The notes below the pieces were generated by a model, which was not told where the DNA came from, did no database searches, and saw only the letters and a list, made by a program, of their open reading frames with translations. From the NCBI RefSeq assembly GCF_021026335.1, contig NZ_JAJNCY010000008.1:162298-226297 (forward strand): a DNA stretch of 64,000 nucleotides, in the 5' to 3' direction. How positions within the stretch are numbered: position 1 is the stretch's first letter; every line of letters starts with the position of its first letter. Positions 45,362 to 53,510 of the stretch are shown one piece after another. The translations under genes and the position numbers were made by a program. This DNA comes from Rhizobium sp. C1. Lineage in GTDB: Bacteria > Pseudomonadota > Alphaproteobacteria > Rhizobiales > Rhizobiaceae.

Positions 45362-46299
45362 AGCTTCACCCGCGGGTCTGCGGCGACGGTGGCGATGTCG
45401 GCCAGGAAGTTGACGAAGACGGTGGCGCAGGCAAAGACCATCGCCACGCCCTGAACCACCATATAGTCGCGCGAGAAGATGGCGCGCACCAGCAATTGCC
45501 CCATGCCCGGCAGCGCGAAGACGCTTTCGACCACGACCGTGCCGCCGATCAGCCAGCCGATATTGACGGCCAGGAGGTTGATCGTCGGGACGACGGAATT
45601 GGGCACGACATGGCGCCAGAACACGATTCGCTCAGGCATGCCGCGGGCGCGTGCTGCTGTCGCCACATCCGATTTCAGCCAGTCGATCATCGCCGCGCGC
45701 AGCGAGCGCATCAGCACGGTGGAGAGCGAGAGCGCAATGGTCAGCGACGGCAGTACGAGATGCACGAGCTTGTCCGACAGCGTGTTGCCGTAGCCCGAGA
45801 CGGGCAGGAGCGGAATGCTGACCGAAAGCAGCAGGATCAGCATGAGCGCCAGCCAGAAGGAGGGAAAGCCGATGCCGAAGGTGGAGACCACGCGCACGGC
45901 ATGATCGACAAACCTGCCCTCGTTGCGCGCAGCGACTGCGGCCAGAGGCACTGCAATCAGGACGGAGAGAAGCACCGAGCAAAATACCAGCGCCAGCGTC
46001 GGCTCGATGCGGGTGACGATCAGCTGCAGCACATCGATCTTGAAGATGATCGAGCGGCCCATTTCGCCATGCAGGAGGTTTTTGACGAAGTAGAAATATT
46101 GCTGCCACATCGGCAGATCGAGCCCGAACTGCGAACGGATATTGGCGATGGCCTCGGGGGTTGCCTTGGTGCCGAGGAGTACGCGCGCCGGGTCTCCGGG
46201 AATGAGCCGGACGAGCACGAAAGTGATGATGGAAACGCCAAGGATCACCGGCAGAAACTGCAGGGGTCTGGTCAGTATGAAGCGATAGCGGTGCAGCAT
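45358..46299 (-). CDS. Peptide ABC transporter permease (DppB type)
   Basis: A 313-residue permease of the DppB/OppB type: ILGVSIITFVLVRLIPGDPARVLLGTKATPEAIANIRSQFGLDLPMWQQYFYFVKNLLHGEMGRSI, and the EAA-like loop ATAARARGMPERIVFWRHVVPNSVVPTINLLAVNIGWLIGGTVVVESVFALPGMGQLLVRAIFSRDY. It starts on the stop codon of the iminopeptidase-like gene (TAATG overlap), so hydrolase and transporter are made from one message. Confidence 0.9.
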   Translation of the reverse strand: MLHRYRFILTRPLQFLPVILGVSIITFVLVRLIPGDPARVLLGTKATPEAIANIRSQFGLDLPMWQQYFYFVKNLLHGEMGRSIIFKIDVLQLIVTRIEPTLALVFCSVLLSVLIAVPLAAVAARNEGRFVDHAVRVVSTFGIGFPSFWLALMLILLLSVSIPLLPVSGYGNTLSDKLVHLVLPSLTIALSLSTVLMRSLRAAMIDWLKSDVATAARARGMPERIVFWRHVVPNSVVPTINLLAVNIGWLIGGTVVVESVFALPGMGQLLVRAIFSRDYMVVQGVAMVFACATVFVNFLADIATVAADPRVKL

Positions 46300-47189
46300 T
46301 AGCCCGACACGTCCTTGAGGAAGGAAAGCAGCGGCGGATAATAGCCCTGCGGGTTTTCATAGAAGGGCATGTGGCTGGCATTGCGCACCACATTGATCCG
46401 CGCGCCTTCCGGCAGGGCATTCTTCATGCGCAGCGCGCAGGCCGGCGTCAGTTCGTCATGCTCGCCGACGACGATCAGCACGGGCGCGGAAATCTTTGGC
46501 AGGTCCGGAATGCGGTTCCAGTCCTTCAGATTGCCGATATAGAGAAATTCGTTCGGTCCCTGCATGGTCATGTAGGCCCCCATGTTCCAGTCTTCGAGCG
46601 AGCGGTTGACCGGAGCTGGCCATTCCGGCAGGCGGCAGACATGGCGGTAGTTCAAAAGCGTGACGGCCGCCATATATTCCGGATGATCATAGGTCCCGGC
46701 AGCCTCATGCGCCTGCATCATCGCCACGGTTTCGGACCCGAGCGCGGCGCGCAGACGCTCCAGTTCGCTCGCCAGATGTGGCATGTCGGCGACGGTGTCG
46801 GCCAAGATGAGGCTCTTGATGGCCTCAGGATAGGTCAGCGCATAGTCGATGGCGAGCCAGCCGCCCCAGGAATGACCGAGCAGATGAACGGCCCCGAGAC
46901 CGAGCGCTTGGCGCACCGCTTCCGTCTCCTCGACATAGCGTTCGATGGTCCAGAGGCTGGCGTCATCTGGGCGGTCGGATGCGCCCGTGCCGAGCTGGTC
47001 GAAGGCGACAACCCGGAAACCCTCGTCTGCCAGACAGGAATGCGCCTCACGCAGATAATCGCAGGGCAGACCTGGTCCGCCATTCAGGCAAAGCAGGGTT
47101 TCCGGGCCGTTGCCGAAGACATAGGCCACGACGCGGTAGCCCTGGATTGTCAGCTCGTGCCTCTCGTCCGGTTCGATTTCGCGCCACAT
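46299..47189 (-). CDS. Proline iminopeptidase-like alpha/beta hydrolase (pip 1, operon leader)
   Basis: A 296-residue S33-type hydrolase. It has the oxyanion-hole motif LCLNGGPGLPCDYL, AFDQLGTGASDRP, the nucleophile elbow HLLGHSWGGWLAIDYAL (Ser about 107), the acid in VVGEHDELTP and the His in NASHMPFYENP. Members release N-terminal proline or hydrolyse amino acid amides; those beside LuxR solos in plant-associated bacteria are of this type. The start at 47189 (MWREIEPDERH) was chosen because AAGGCGAA lies just upstream. It leads the peptide transporter operon and is divergent from the LuxR gene, with a lux-box-like palindrome in the promoter. Confidence 0.88.
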   Translation of the reverse strand: MWREIEPDERHELTIQGYRVVAYVFGNGPETLLCLNGGPGLPCDYLREAHSCLADEGFRVVAFDQLGTGASDRPDDASLWTIERYVEETEAVRQALGLGAVHLLGHSWGGWLAIDYALTYPEAIKSLILADTVADMPHLASELERLRAALGSETVAMMQAHEAAGTYDHPEYMAAVTLLNYRHVCRLPEWPAPVNRSLEDWNMGAYMTMQGPNEFLYIGNLKDWNRIPDLPKISAPVLIVVGEHDELTPACALRMKNALPEGARINVVRNASHMPFYENPQGYYPPLLSFLKDVSG

Positions 47190-47258
47190 GGTTTCGCCTT
47201 TGCATTTGCACAACATTTATGCAGGGTTATTTCTAGAGCAATTGAGGCTCCACACTAG

Positions 47259-47274
47259 CTATCAGAAGTGATAG
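47259..47274. promoter_or_regulatory. lux-box-like palindrome in the pip 1/luxR divergent promoter
   Basis: CTATCA-GAAG-TGATAG is a perfect 6+4+6 palindrome. Toward pip 1 a -10-like TAGAAA (minus strand, about 47235-47230) puts the palindrome centre near -43, the class II LuxR position. The same arms with a different spacer recur before pip 2 at 48106-48121. Confidence 0.75.
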
Positions 47275-47326
47275 GGTGAAGCTGTCCGAGGGGCAGGTTT
47301 GGAAATTCGGCGCGAAAGAGGTTGGC

Positions 47327-48094
47327 ATGAACGTCACAGGCATCGAGGATCGTTTTGCAGCGGCAACCAGCCTCGACCTTCAGATCGACGAGCTTTTCCT
47401 GGCCATGCAGGACTATGGCTTCGATACGCTGATCTACGACTACACGCCGGGCCGCTACGACCTCAGCGGCGAACTCATGATCCCGACGGTTCTGGAGCTG
47501 CGCAATGTCGATGAGACGATGCGCGACTACTGGTGCCGGCGCGGCTATTTCCGTCACGATCCCGTGCAGCATGTGGCGCTCGGCACCACGGCCCCCTTCT
47601 TCTGGAACTACGATCCCAAGGCGCAGACGCTCATTCATGCCTTCATGAACGAGGAAACGGCGCCCGTGGCCGAATTTCTGTGGGAGCGCGGGCTAACGGC
47701 CGGCGTGACCGTGCCGATCCATCTGCCGGGCGGTGACTATGCGACCGTCACCGGCATTCGCGCCGGCGATCCTGTGCGGCTTGAGCGCGACGTGCGGCTC
47801 TGCATGGGCGATTTCAGCCTGATGGCACATCTCTTCCAGCGGACTGCAGCGCTGCGCATTGCCGGAGAACAGGCGCTCTCCGGCTTGCCGCGCCTCACCA
47901 TGCGCGAGCGCGAATGCCTGCGCTATTCGGCGGAAGGCTATTCGGCCAAGGAGATCTCCCGGCTGATCGACCGTTCGGTGCCCACCGTGGTCATGCATCT
48001 CAACGCCGCGACCCGCAAGCTCGGCGCGCGAAACCGCACCCAGGCCGTGGCCCGCGCCGCGCATCTGCGCATGTTCGATCAGCCGCGCAGCTGA
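47327..48094 (+). CDS. LuxR solo of the plant-signal-responsive (OryR/PipR/NesR) subfamily
   Basis: A 255-residue protein with an N-terminal autoinducer-binding domain (about 15-165) and a C-terminal LuxR helix-turn-helix (LTMRERECLRYSAEGYSAKEISRLIDRSVPTVVMHLNAATRKLGARNRTQAVARA). Aligning HDPVQHV with TraR Asp70 places Met at position 57 and Trp at 61, with Asp70 and Trp85 conserved. W57M and Y61W are the hallmark of LuxR solos that answer plant compounds instead of acyl-homoserine lactones. No luxI gene is present. The start at 47327 has AAAGAGG upstream; an ATG at 47276 is less likely because it abuts the palindrome. Flanking hydrolase genes are its probable targets. Confidence 0.9.
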   Translation: MNVTGIEDRFAAATSLDLQIDELFLAMQDYGFDTLIYDYTPGRYDLSGELMIPTVLELRNVDETMRDYWCRRGYFRHDPVQHVALGTTAPFFWNYDPKAQTLIHAFMNEETAPVAEFLWERGLTAGVTVPIHLPGGDYATVTGIRAGDPVRLERDVRLCMGDFSLMAHLFQRTAALRIAGEQALSGLPRLTMRERECLRYSAEGYSAKEISRLIDRSVPTVVMHLNAATRKLGARNRTQAVARAAHLRMFDQPRS

Positions 48095-48105
48095 AGCCAG
48101 ATACC

Positions 48106-48121
48106 CTATCAGTTGTGATAG
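48106..48121. promoter_or_regulatory. lux-box-like palindrome before pip 2
   Basis: CTATCA-GTTG-TGATAG has arms identical to the site at 47259-47274. A -10-like TATTCT at 48146-48151 would place its centre near -44. It lies 11 bp after the luxR stop codon. Confidence 0.75.
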
Positions 48122-48187
48122 CTGCCGCCTCGGCAGTCGCACGCCTATTCTATGCTCCGAATGACTTTCAATCCAAGGAGCGTCCCA

Positions 48188-49099
48188 TTGCTGTCCGTCG
48201 AAACCCGCGAAGGCTTCCTGCCATTCCGAGACTACCAGACCTGGTACCGCGTCACCGGCAATCTCGATAGCGGCAGGCTGCCGCTGGTCGTGGCCCACGG
48301 TGGTCCCGGCTGCACACATGATTATGTCGACAGCTTCAAGGGCATTGCCGCGCTCGATGGACGCGCAGTGATACATTACGATCAGCTCGGCAGCGGCAAG
48401 TCTACGCATCTGCCGGACAAGGGTCCCGATTTCTGGACGGTCTCACTGTTTCTTGAAGAGCTGGATGCGCTGCTGTCGCATCTCGGCATTGCGGATCGCT
48501 ACGCCTTCCTCGGCCAGTCCTGGGGCGGCATGCTGGGCGCGGAACATGCGGTGCGGCAGCCGGAGGGCCTGAAGGCGCTGGTCATCGCCAATTCGCCGGC
48601 CAACATGCATACCTGGGTCGCGGAAGCGAACCGTCTGCGCCGCGATCTTCCGGCCGATGTGCAGGCAACGCTTCTGGCGCATGAAGAAGCAGGCACGCTG
48701 ACGCATCCCGATTATATCGCCGCGTCACGCGTGTTCTACGACCGGCATGTCTGCCGCGTCACGCCGTGGCCCGAGGACGTTGCGCGCACCTTTGCTGCCA
48801 TGGACGAGGATAACACCGTCTATCGCAACATGAACGGCCCGACCGAATTCCACGTCATCGGCACGATGAAGGACTGGACGATCGAGGATCGGCTCGACCG
48901 TATCAAGGCGCCGACGCTGTTGATTTCCGGTGCTTACGACGAAGCGACGCCGGAAGTCGTGCGCCCCTATCGCGAGCGCGTTCCAGATATCTGCTGGGTG
49001 CTCTTCGAGCATTCCAGCCACATGCCGCATGTCGAGGAAAAGGAACTGTGCCTGAAGACAGTTTCCGATTTTCTCGCAGCTCACGACGAGCGCTCCTGA
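48188..49099 (+). CDS. Proline iminopeptidase-like alpha/beta hydrolase (pip 2)
   Basis: A 303-residue S33-type hydrolase. It has [24 protein letters not shown], the nucleophile elbow [17 protein letters not shown] (Ser about 111), a cap domain, the acid in [10 protein letters not shown] and the His in [11 protein letters not shown]. It resembles proline iminopeptidase and L-amino acid amidase and is a divergent paralogue of pip 1, not a recent copy. A TTG start at 48188, 7 bases after AAGGAG, fits a promoter whose -10 is near 48148; the frame is open to an ATG at 48152, which would lie at or before the predicted transcript start. Confidence 0.87.
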   Translation: MLSVETREGFLPFRDYQTWYRVTGNLDSGRLPLVVAHGGPGCTHDYVDSFKGIAALDGRAVIHYDQLGSGKSTHLPDKGPDFWTVSLFLEELDALLSHLGIADRYAFLGQSWGGMLGAEHAVRQPEGLKALVIANSPANMHTWVAEANRLRRDLPADVQATLLAHEEAGTLTHPDYIAASRVFYDRHVCRVTPWPEDVARTFAAMDEDNTVYRNMNGPTEFHVIGTMKDWTIEDRLDRIKAPTLLISGAYDEATPEVVRPYRERVPDICWVLFEHSSHMPHVEEKELCLKTVSDFLAAHDERS

Positions 49100-49107
49100 T
49101 CCACGCG

Positions 49108-49151
49108 AAACCCGGCAGCGCGGTAAGGCAGCGGACCGCGCTGCCGGGTTT
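49108..49151. terminator. Long hairpin after pip 2
   Basis: AAACCCGGCAGCGCGGT and ACCGCGCTGCCGGGTTT form a perfect 17-bp stem with a 10-base loop, 8 bp after the pip 2 stop. It ends in TTT and can act on both strands, separating this gene from the converging GAF gene. Confidence 0.85.
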
Positions 49152-49314
49152 CCGATGACATTGGCGCAGAGATATACGGTGCTGCAGCGTCCGCTCACTT
49201 GTACCAATCAAGGGACGGACCACTCCAATCGGCCAAATCAACGCGTGCCGTTACTGCCTCCAAAAACAACCGGGCAGTGATCCATTCAACCGAAAACGAT
49301 GGGTATAGCGCGCT

Positions 49315-49818
49315 TCAGAGCCCCTGTTTGCCGGCGACCATAAAGGCCAGCTTGGACGGGATGTTGAGGAGGCTCGTCGCGCGCTCGACCCGCTCCGGCG
49401 TGTAATGATGCGCGACGTCAAGGCAATTGACCGTGCCCAGCATCTCGCCGCCGATATAGACCGGCAGGTTGATGACGGATTCGCAGCCGAGCGACTTGAT
49501 CAGCTCATGGTCGGGGAAGACCTTGGCGATGTCCTCGATCGTGTTGGCGACGAAGGCGCGGCGTTCGCCGTGAACGATGTCGAACCATTCATTGCGATGC
49601 GTCGGCTTGGTGCCCGAAGCCGGATAGTTTGCCGGATCGGACGTATAGGCGCGGCGCGCAAGGCCTGCCTTCATGTCGGAAAGCATGACGGTGAAGAGCT
49701 TGGCGCCGATGACCTCGCGAACCAGCGTCTGCAGCGCGATCCAGGGTGCGTCGCCCGCCGTGTCATTGGCAATCGCGCTGTCGAAGGCGGCAAGGGCTGC
49801 CTGGTAGTTGTTTTCCAT
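49315..49818 (-). CDS. Stand-alone GAF-domain protein
   Basis: A 167-residue protein consisting of one GAF domain (about 25-160), with APWIALQTLVREVIGAKLFTVMLSDMKAGLARRAYTSDPANYPASGTKP and ESVINLPVYIGGEMLGTVNCLD. It has no output domain, signal peptide or membrane segment. It is the last gene of the second peptide transporter operon, 18 bp after an ATPase gene, with GGAGAA as ribosome site. It could bind a small molecule related to the transported compound; the function is unknown. Confidence 0.7.
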   Translation of the reverse strand: MENNYQAALAAFDSAIANDTAGDAPWIALQTLVREVIGAKLFTVMLSDMKAGLARRAYTSDPANYPASGTKPTHRNEWFDIVHGERRAFVANTIEDIAKVFPDHELIKSLGCESVINLPVYIGGEMLGTVNCLDVAHHYTPERVERATSLLNIPSKLAFMVAGKQGL

Positions 49819-49836
49819 GGGTGTTCTCCGGAATTG

Positions 49837-50577
49837 TCAGACGGCTGGAGGGGCAGAGAGCCTTAAGAGCTCCCGGCTGTATTCGTTCTGCAGATGCCCC
49901 TTTTTCAGCTTTTCGGCATCGGCGGTTTCGACGATCCGCCCGCCGCGCATGACGGCAAGACGGTCGCAAAGGAAGGAAACGATCGGCAGGTTATGCGTGA
50001 CCATGAGATAGGTCAGCCCGCGCTCGCGCCGCAATCGTTTGAGGAGGTTGAGGATCTCGGCCTGCACGGAGACGTCGAGCGCCGAGGTCGGTTCGTCCAG
50101 TAGCAGCAGCTTCGGCTCGACGATCAGCGCGCGGGCAATCGCCACGCGCTGGCGCTGGCCGCCGGAGAGCTGGTGCGGATAACGGAAGCGGAAGCGGTTA
50201 TCGAGGCCGACATCCTTCAGGATCGCGGCGATGCGCTCGTTGTGGTCGCTTAACCCTTGAATGTTCAGCGGCTCCATCAGCGTCGCGTCCACCGTCTTGC
50301 GCGGATGCAGCGACCCGTAAGGATCCTGGAAGACCATCTGGCAGGTGCGGGCAAATTCGGCTTCGATGCCGTGGCTGCGCGGCTTGCCGAAGATCTCGAT
50401 CGTGCCGCGCCACTCCGGCGCAAGGCCCGCAATCGCCTTCAGCACGGTCGACTTGCCCGAGCCGCTTTCGCCGACAAGGGCGAAGCTTCCGCCTTCCTCG
50501 ACGTCGATGGTCACGCCATGCGTGATCTGCGTTTCGCCATAGGAGACGTCGAGATTGTCGATATGGATCGCGGTCAT
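49837..50577 (-). CDS. Peptide ABC transporter ATPase (DppF type)
   Basis: A 246-residue ABC ATPase: [27 protein letters not shown] (Walker A), the Q-loop in CQMVFQDPYGSLHPRKTV, LSGGQRQRVAIARALIVEPKLLLLDEPTSALD (signature and Walker B) and the switch His in MVTHNLPIV. It energises the DppBC-type permeases of the same operon. It overlaps the preceding ATPase gene by 4 bp. Confidence 0.9.
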   Translation of the reverse strand: MTAIHIDNLDVSYGETQITHGVTIDVEEGGSFALVGESGSGKSTVLKAIAGLAPEWRGTIEIFGKPRSHGIEAEFARTCQMVFQDPYGSLHPRKTVDATLMEPLNIQGLSDHNERIAAILKDVGLDNRFRFRYPHQLSGGQRQRVAIARALIVEPKLLLLDEPTSALDVSVQAEILNLLKRLRRERGLTYLMVTHNLPIVSFLCDRLAVMRGGRIVETADAEKLKKGHLQNEYSRELLRLSAPPAV

Positions 50578-51410
50578 GTGGCGCTCCAGGTGGTGCGGTC
50601 GATGACCGGCAGTTCGTCGCGTGTCTCGTCAAGTCGCGGCTGGGCGGCGAGCAGGCCGCGTGTGTAGGGGTGTTGCGCGTTTTTCAGCTCGGACGCGGCG
50701 CAATCCTCGACCAACCGTCCGGAATTCATCACCAGCACGCGGTCGCAATAATGCGCCACGAGGTTCAAGTCGTGGCTGATCAGGATCAGCCCCATGCCCT
50801 TGTTGCGCACGAGGTCGTCTATGATATCGAGAACCTGCGCCTGCACGGACACGTCGAGCGCCGAGGTCGGTTCGTCGGCAATCAGGATATCCGGTTCGGG
50901 GATGAGCATCATCGCGATCATCACGCGCTGGCCCATGCCGCCGGAAATCTCGTGCGGATAGAGACCGGCAACGCGGTCCGGATCGTTGATGCGTACCGCC
51001 TCCAGCATGGCGCGGACGCGCGCGGCGATCTCGCGGCGCGGCAGCCGCTTGTGGGCGACAAGCGCCTCGGCGATCTGCTCGCCGACCGTCATGACCGGAT
51101 TGAGCGAGAATTTCGGGTCCTGCATGACCATGGAAATGCGCGCGCCACGGATCTTGCGCATGGCCTTTTCGCCCTGCTTCAGAAGATCCATGCCATCGAA
51201 TTCCAGCCGCGTGGCGCTGACCTTGCCGGGCGCACGCACGAGGCCGAGAATGGAGCGGCCGGTCATCGACTTGCCCGAGCCGCTTTCGCCGACAATGCCG
51301 AGGCGTTCGCGGCCGAGTGAGAAGGAAATGCCCTTGACCACATCCACCGGGCCGGACGGGCTGGGGAAGGTGACTTTCAGGTTTTCGACGGCAAGAAGGG
51401 GCGCGCTCAA
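50574..51410 (-). CDS. Peptide ABC transporter ATPase (DppD type)
   Basis: A 278-residue ABC ATPase: [21 protein letters not shown] (Walker A), [77 protein letters not shown], and the DppD-type C-terminus with NAQHPYTRGLLAAQP. The signature reads SGGMGQR instead of the usual SGGMRQR. The start is TTG at 51410 overlapping the permease stop (TTGA) with GGAGAA upstream; the frame upstream of it is a shadow. Confidence 0.87.
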   Translation of the reverse strand: MSAPLLAVENLKVTFPSPSGPVDVVKGISFSLGRERLGIVGESGSGKSMTGRSILGLVRAPGKVSATRLEFDGMDLLKQGEKAMRKIRGARISMVMQDPKFSLNPVMTVGEQIAEALVAHKRLPRREIAARVRAMLEAVRINDPDRVAGLYPHEISGGMGQRVMIAMMLIPEPDILIADEPTSALDVSVQAQVLDIIDDLVRNKGMGLILISHDLNLVAHYCDRVLVMNSGRLVEDCAASELKNAQHPYTRGLLAAQPRLDETRDELPVIDRTTWSAT

Positions 51411-52318
51411 TGCTTTTCTCCGCTCTTGGGGTCGAGAACGTCGCGCAAACCGTCGCCGAGGAAGCAGAAGCCGAGGCTGACAACGATGATGGCGAAGCCC
51501 GGCATGGTGGCGACCCACCATTGATCGAGAATGAAGGTGCGCCCGCGCGCGATCATCGCGCCCCATTCCGGCAGCGGCGGCTGCGCGCCAAGGCCGATGA
51601 AGCCAAGGCCGGCGGCAGTAAGGATGATGCCCGCCATGTCGAGCGTGACGCGGACGATCATCGAGGAGGTGCAGAGCGGCAGGATATGGCCGACGACGAT
51701 ACGAAGGCTCGATGCGCCCTGCAACCGGCTTGCGGCAATGAAATCGGCATTCTTGAAGGTGAGCGTTTCGGCCCGTGCGATGCGGGCATAGCTCGGCCAG
51801 GAGGTGACGGCGATGGCGAGAATGGCGTTTTCAATGCCGGGGCCGAGGGCTGCGACGAGCGCCAGCGCCAGGATGAGCTTCGGCATGGAGAGGAAGATGT
51901 CGGTGATGCCCATGAGGACGCGATCGACCCAGCCGCCGAGATAGCCGGCGGCAGCGCCGATCAGCAGACCCGCAGGCGCTGCGAGAACGGCGACCAGAAT
52001 GACGATGGCGAGCGTGATGCGCGCACCGAAGACGACGCGGGACCAGATATCGCGGCCCAGCTCGTCCGTGCCCATCCAGTTGGCAGCACTTGGCGGGCGC
52101 AGGCGCGCATAGGTATCCTGGGCGATCGGGTCATGCGTGGCGATCCAGGGCGCGAAGACGGCCATGGCGATCAGCGCCAGCACGATGACGAGGCCGACCA
52201 TGGCCAGCGCGTTGCCGCGAAAGGCAAGCGAGATGCGGAAGATGCGGCCCCAGCGGGCCTGCCGGCGCGAGGCGGGGCTTTCGTCGAGAAGCCAGTTGCG
52301 CATGTCAGCAAAGGCCAT
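51407..52318 (-). CDS. Peptide ABC transporter permease (DppC type)
   Basis: A 303-residue permease. It has FRGNALAMVGLVIVLALIAMAVFAPWIATHDP at the first helix, the DppC motif NWMGTDELGRDIWSRVVFGARITLAIVILVAV, and the EAA-like loop DFIAASRLQGASSLRIVVGHILPLCTSSMIVRV. It pairs with the DppB-type permease starting 1.1 kb upstream, whose stop is 5 bp before this gene. Confidence 0.9.
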   Translation of the reverse strand: MAFADMRNWLLDESPASRRQARWGRIFRISLAFRGNALAMVGLVIVLALIAMAVFAPWIATHDPIAQDTYARLRPPSAANWMGTDELGRDIWSRVVFGARITLAIVILVAVLAAPAGLLIGAAAGYLGGWVDRVLMGITDIFLSMPKLILALALVAALGPGIENAILAIAVTSWPSYARIARAETLTFKNADFIAASRLQGASSLRIVVGHILPLCTSSMIVRVTLDMAGIILTAAGLGFIGLGAQPPLPEWGAMIARGRTFILDQWWVATMPGFAIIVVSLGFCFLGDGLRDVLDPKSGEKH

Positions 52319-52323
52319 GCCGG

Positions 52324-53409
52324 TTACCTCGCGCGCGGGTCAAGCACGTCGTAAAGCGCGTCGCTGACCTTGTTGATGATGATGAAGACCGTGCCGATCA
52401 GCAGCGTCGCGCCGAGGACGGCGGCCATGTCGGCGTTGAGCAGCGCGACGGTCAGATAATTGCCAATGCCGGGCCAGGAGAAGATCGTCTCGATCATCAC
52501 CGAGCCTTCGAGAAGTGCGGCATAGGAGAGAGCGCAGACGGTGATGAGCGGCAAGAGGATCGGCCGGAAGGCGTGCCGCCAGATGACCACCCGCTCCGGC
52601 AGGCCCTTCACGCGGGCGGTCGTAATATACTCCTGCGCCAGCTGGTCGAGCATGAAGGACCGCGTCATGCGGGCTATGTAGGCAAGGCTGAAGAAGCCGA
52701 GAATGCAGGCCGGCAGCGCGAGATGGCCGATGGCGTTGAAGAAGATGTCCGTCTCGCCGGCGAGAAGGCTGTCGACAAGCATCAGGCCCGTGACCGGTGT
52801 GACGAGACCATCATAGGCGATATCGACGCGGCCGGGTCCGTCCACCCATTGCAGGCGCGCATAGAAGACCGCAAGCCCGACAAGACCGAGCCAGAAGGCG
52901 GGGATTGCATAGCCTGCAAGGCCTACGACACGGATGACCTGATCGGTCAGGCTCCCCTGTTTGGCGGCGGCATGAACGCCCATGGGCACGCCGAGCGCGA
53001 TGCCGATCAGGATGCCGAGTGTGGCCATTTCCAGCGTCGCGGGGAAGACTTCCTTGAGGTCCTGCAGAACCGGCCGCCCGGTCGAGACCGACATGCCCAG
53101 GTCGCCCGTCGCAACCGCCTTTACGTAAGTCACGAATTGCACGATCAGCGGCTTGTCGAGGCCAAGCTGCACGCGGGCGGCCTCATAGACCGCCTTCGGT
53201 GCACGGTCGCCGACCACGGCCAGCGCCGGGTCGATCGGCACGACGCGGCCGATGAAGAAGGTGATGGCGATGAGGCCGAGAAGCGTGACGATCAGCGAAA
53301 CAGCGATGCCGCCCAAATGCAGCGCCGCCTTGCGGGTGCGCCTGGCGCCGCCGCCGCGCTTGCGAGTGGCTTGGGCTCCCGCGTCGGGGAAGGGTGTGTC
53401 TGTCGCCAC
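52324..53409 (-). CDS. Peptide ABC transporter permease (DppB type)
   Basis: A 361-residue DppB/OppB-type permease. It carries an unusual basic N-terminal extension (ATRKRGGGARRTRKAAL) before the first helix (LGGIAVSLIVTLLGLIAITFFIGRVVPIDPALAVVGD), then EVFPATLEMATLGILIGIALGVPMG and the loop YITTARVKGLPERVVIWRHAFRPILLPLITVCALSYAALLEGSVMIETIFSWPGIGNYL. A GTG start at 53409 was chosen because GAGGAGG lies 6 bases upstream; an ATG at 53427 is the alternative but would place that ribosome site inside the gene. It is the first gene of the operon, divergent from the XRE-cupin regulator. Confidence 0.85.
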   Translation of the reverse strand: MATDTPFPDAGAQATRKRGGGARRTRKAALHLGGIAVSLIVTLLGLIAITFFIGRVVPIDPALAVVGDRAPKAVYEAARVQLGLDKPLIVQFVTYVKAVATGDLGMSVSTGRPVLQDLKEVFPATLEMATLGILIGIALGVPMGVHAAAKQGSLTDQVIRVVGLAGYAIPAFWLGLVGLAVFYARLQWVDGPGRVDIAYDGLVTPVTGLMLVDSLLAGETDIFFNAIGHLALPACILGFFSLAYIARMTRSFMLDQLAQEYITTARVKGLPERVVIWRHAFRPILLPLITVCALSYAALLEGSVMIETIFSWPGIGNYLTVALLNADMAAVLGATLLIGTVFIIINKVSDALYDVLDPRAR

Positions 53410-53440
53410 GCGCGGCCTCCTCGGCATAAAAATTTTCGTT

Positions 53441-53501
53441 CCAGTAAAATTCTGCTTGGAACATACAAATAATTTTGCTTTCATCAAACAAATTTTACTG
53501 G
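53441..53501. promoter_or_regulatory. Inverted repeat in the divergent promoter of the second peptide system
   Basis: CCAGTAAAATT (53441-53451) and AATTTTACTGG (53491-53501) are perfect 11-bp inverted arms, centres 50 bp apart, in very AT-rich DNA between the divergent permease and XRE-cupin genes. The layout suggests two operator half-regions bound by the XRE-cupin protein, possibly with looping. This is inferred from position. Confidence 0.6.
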
Positions 53502-53510
53502 TTTCCGAAG

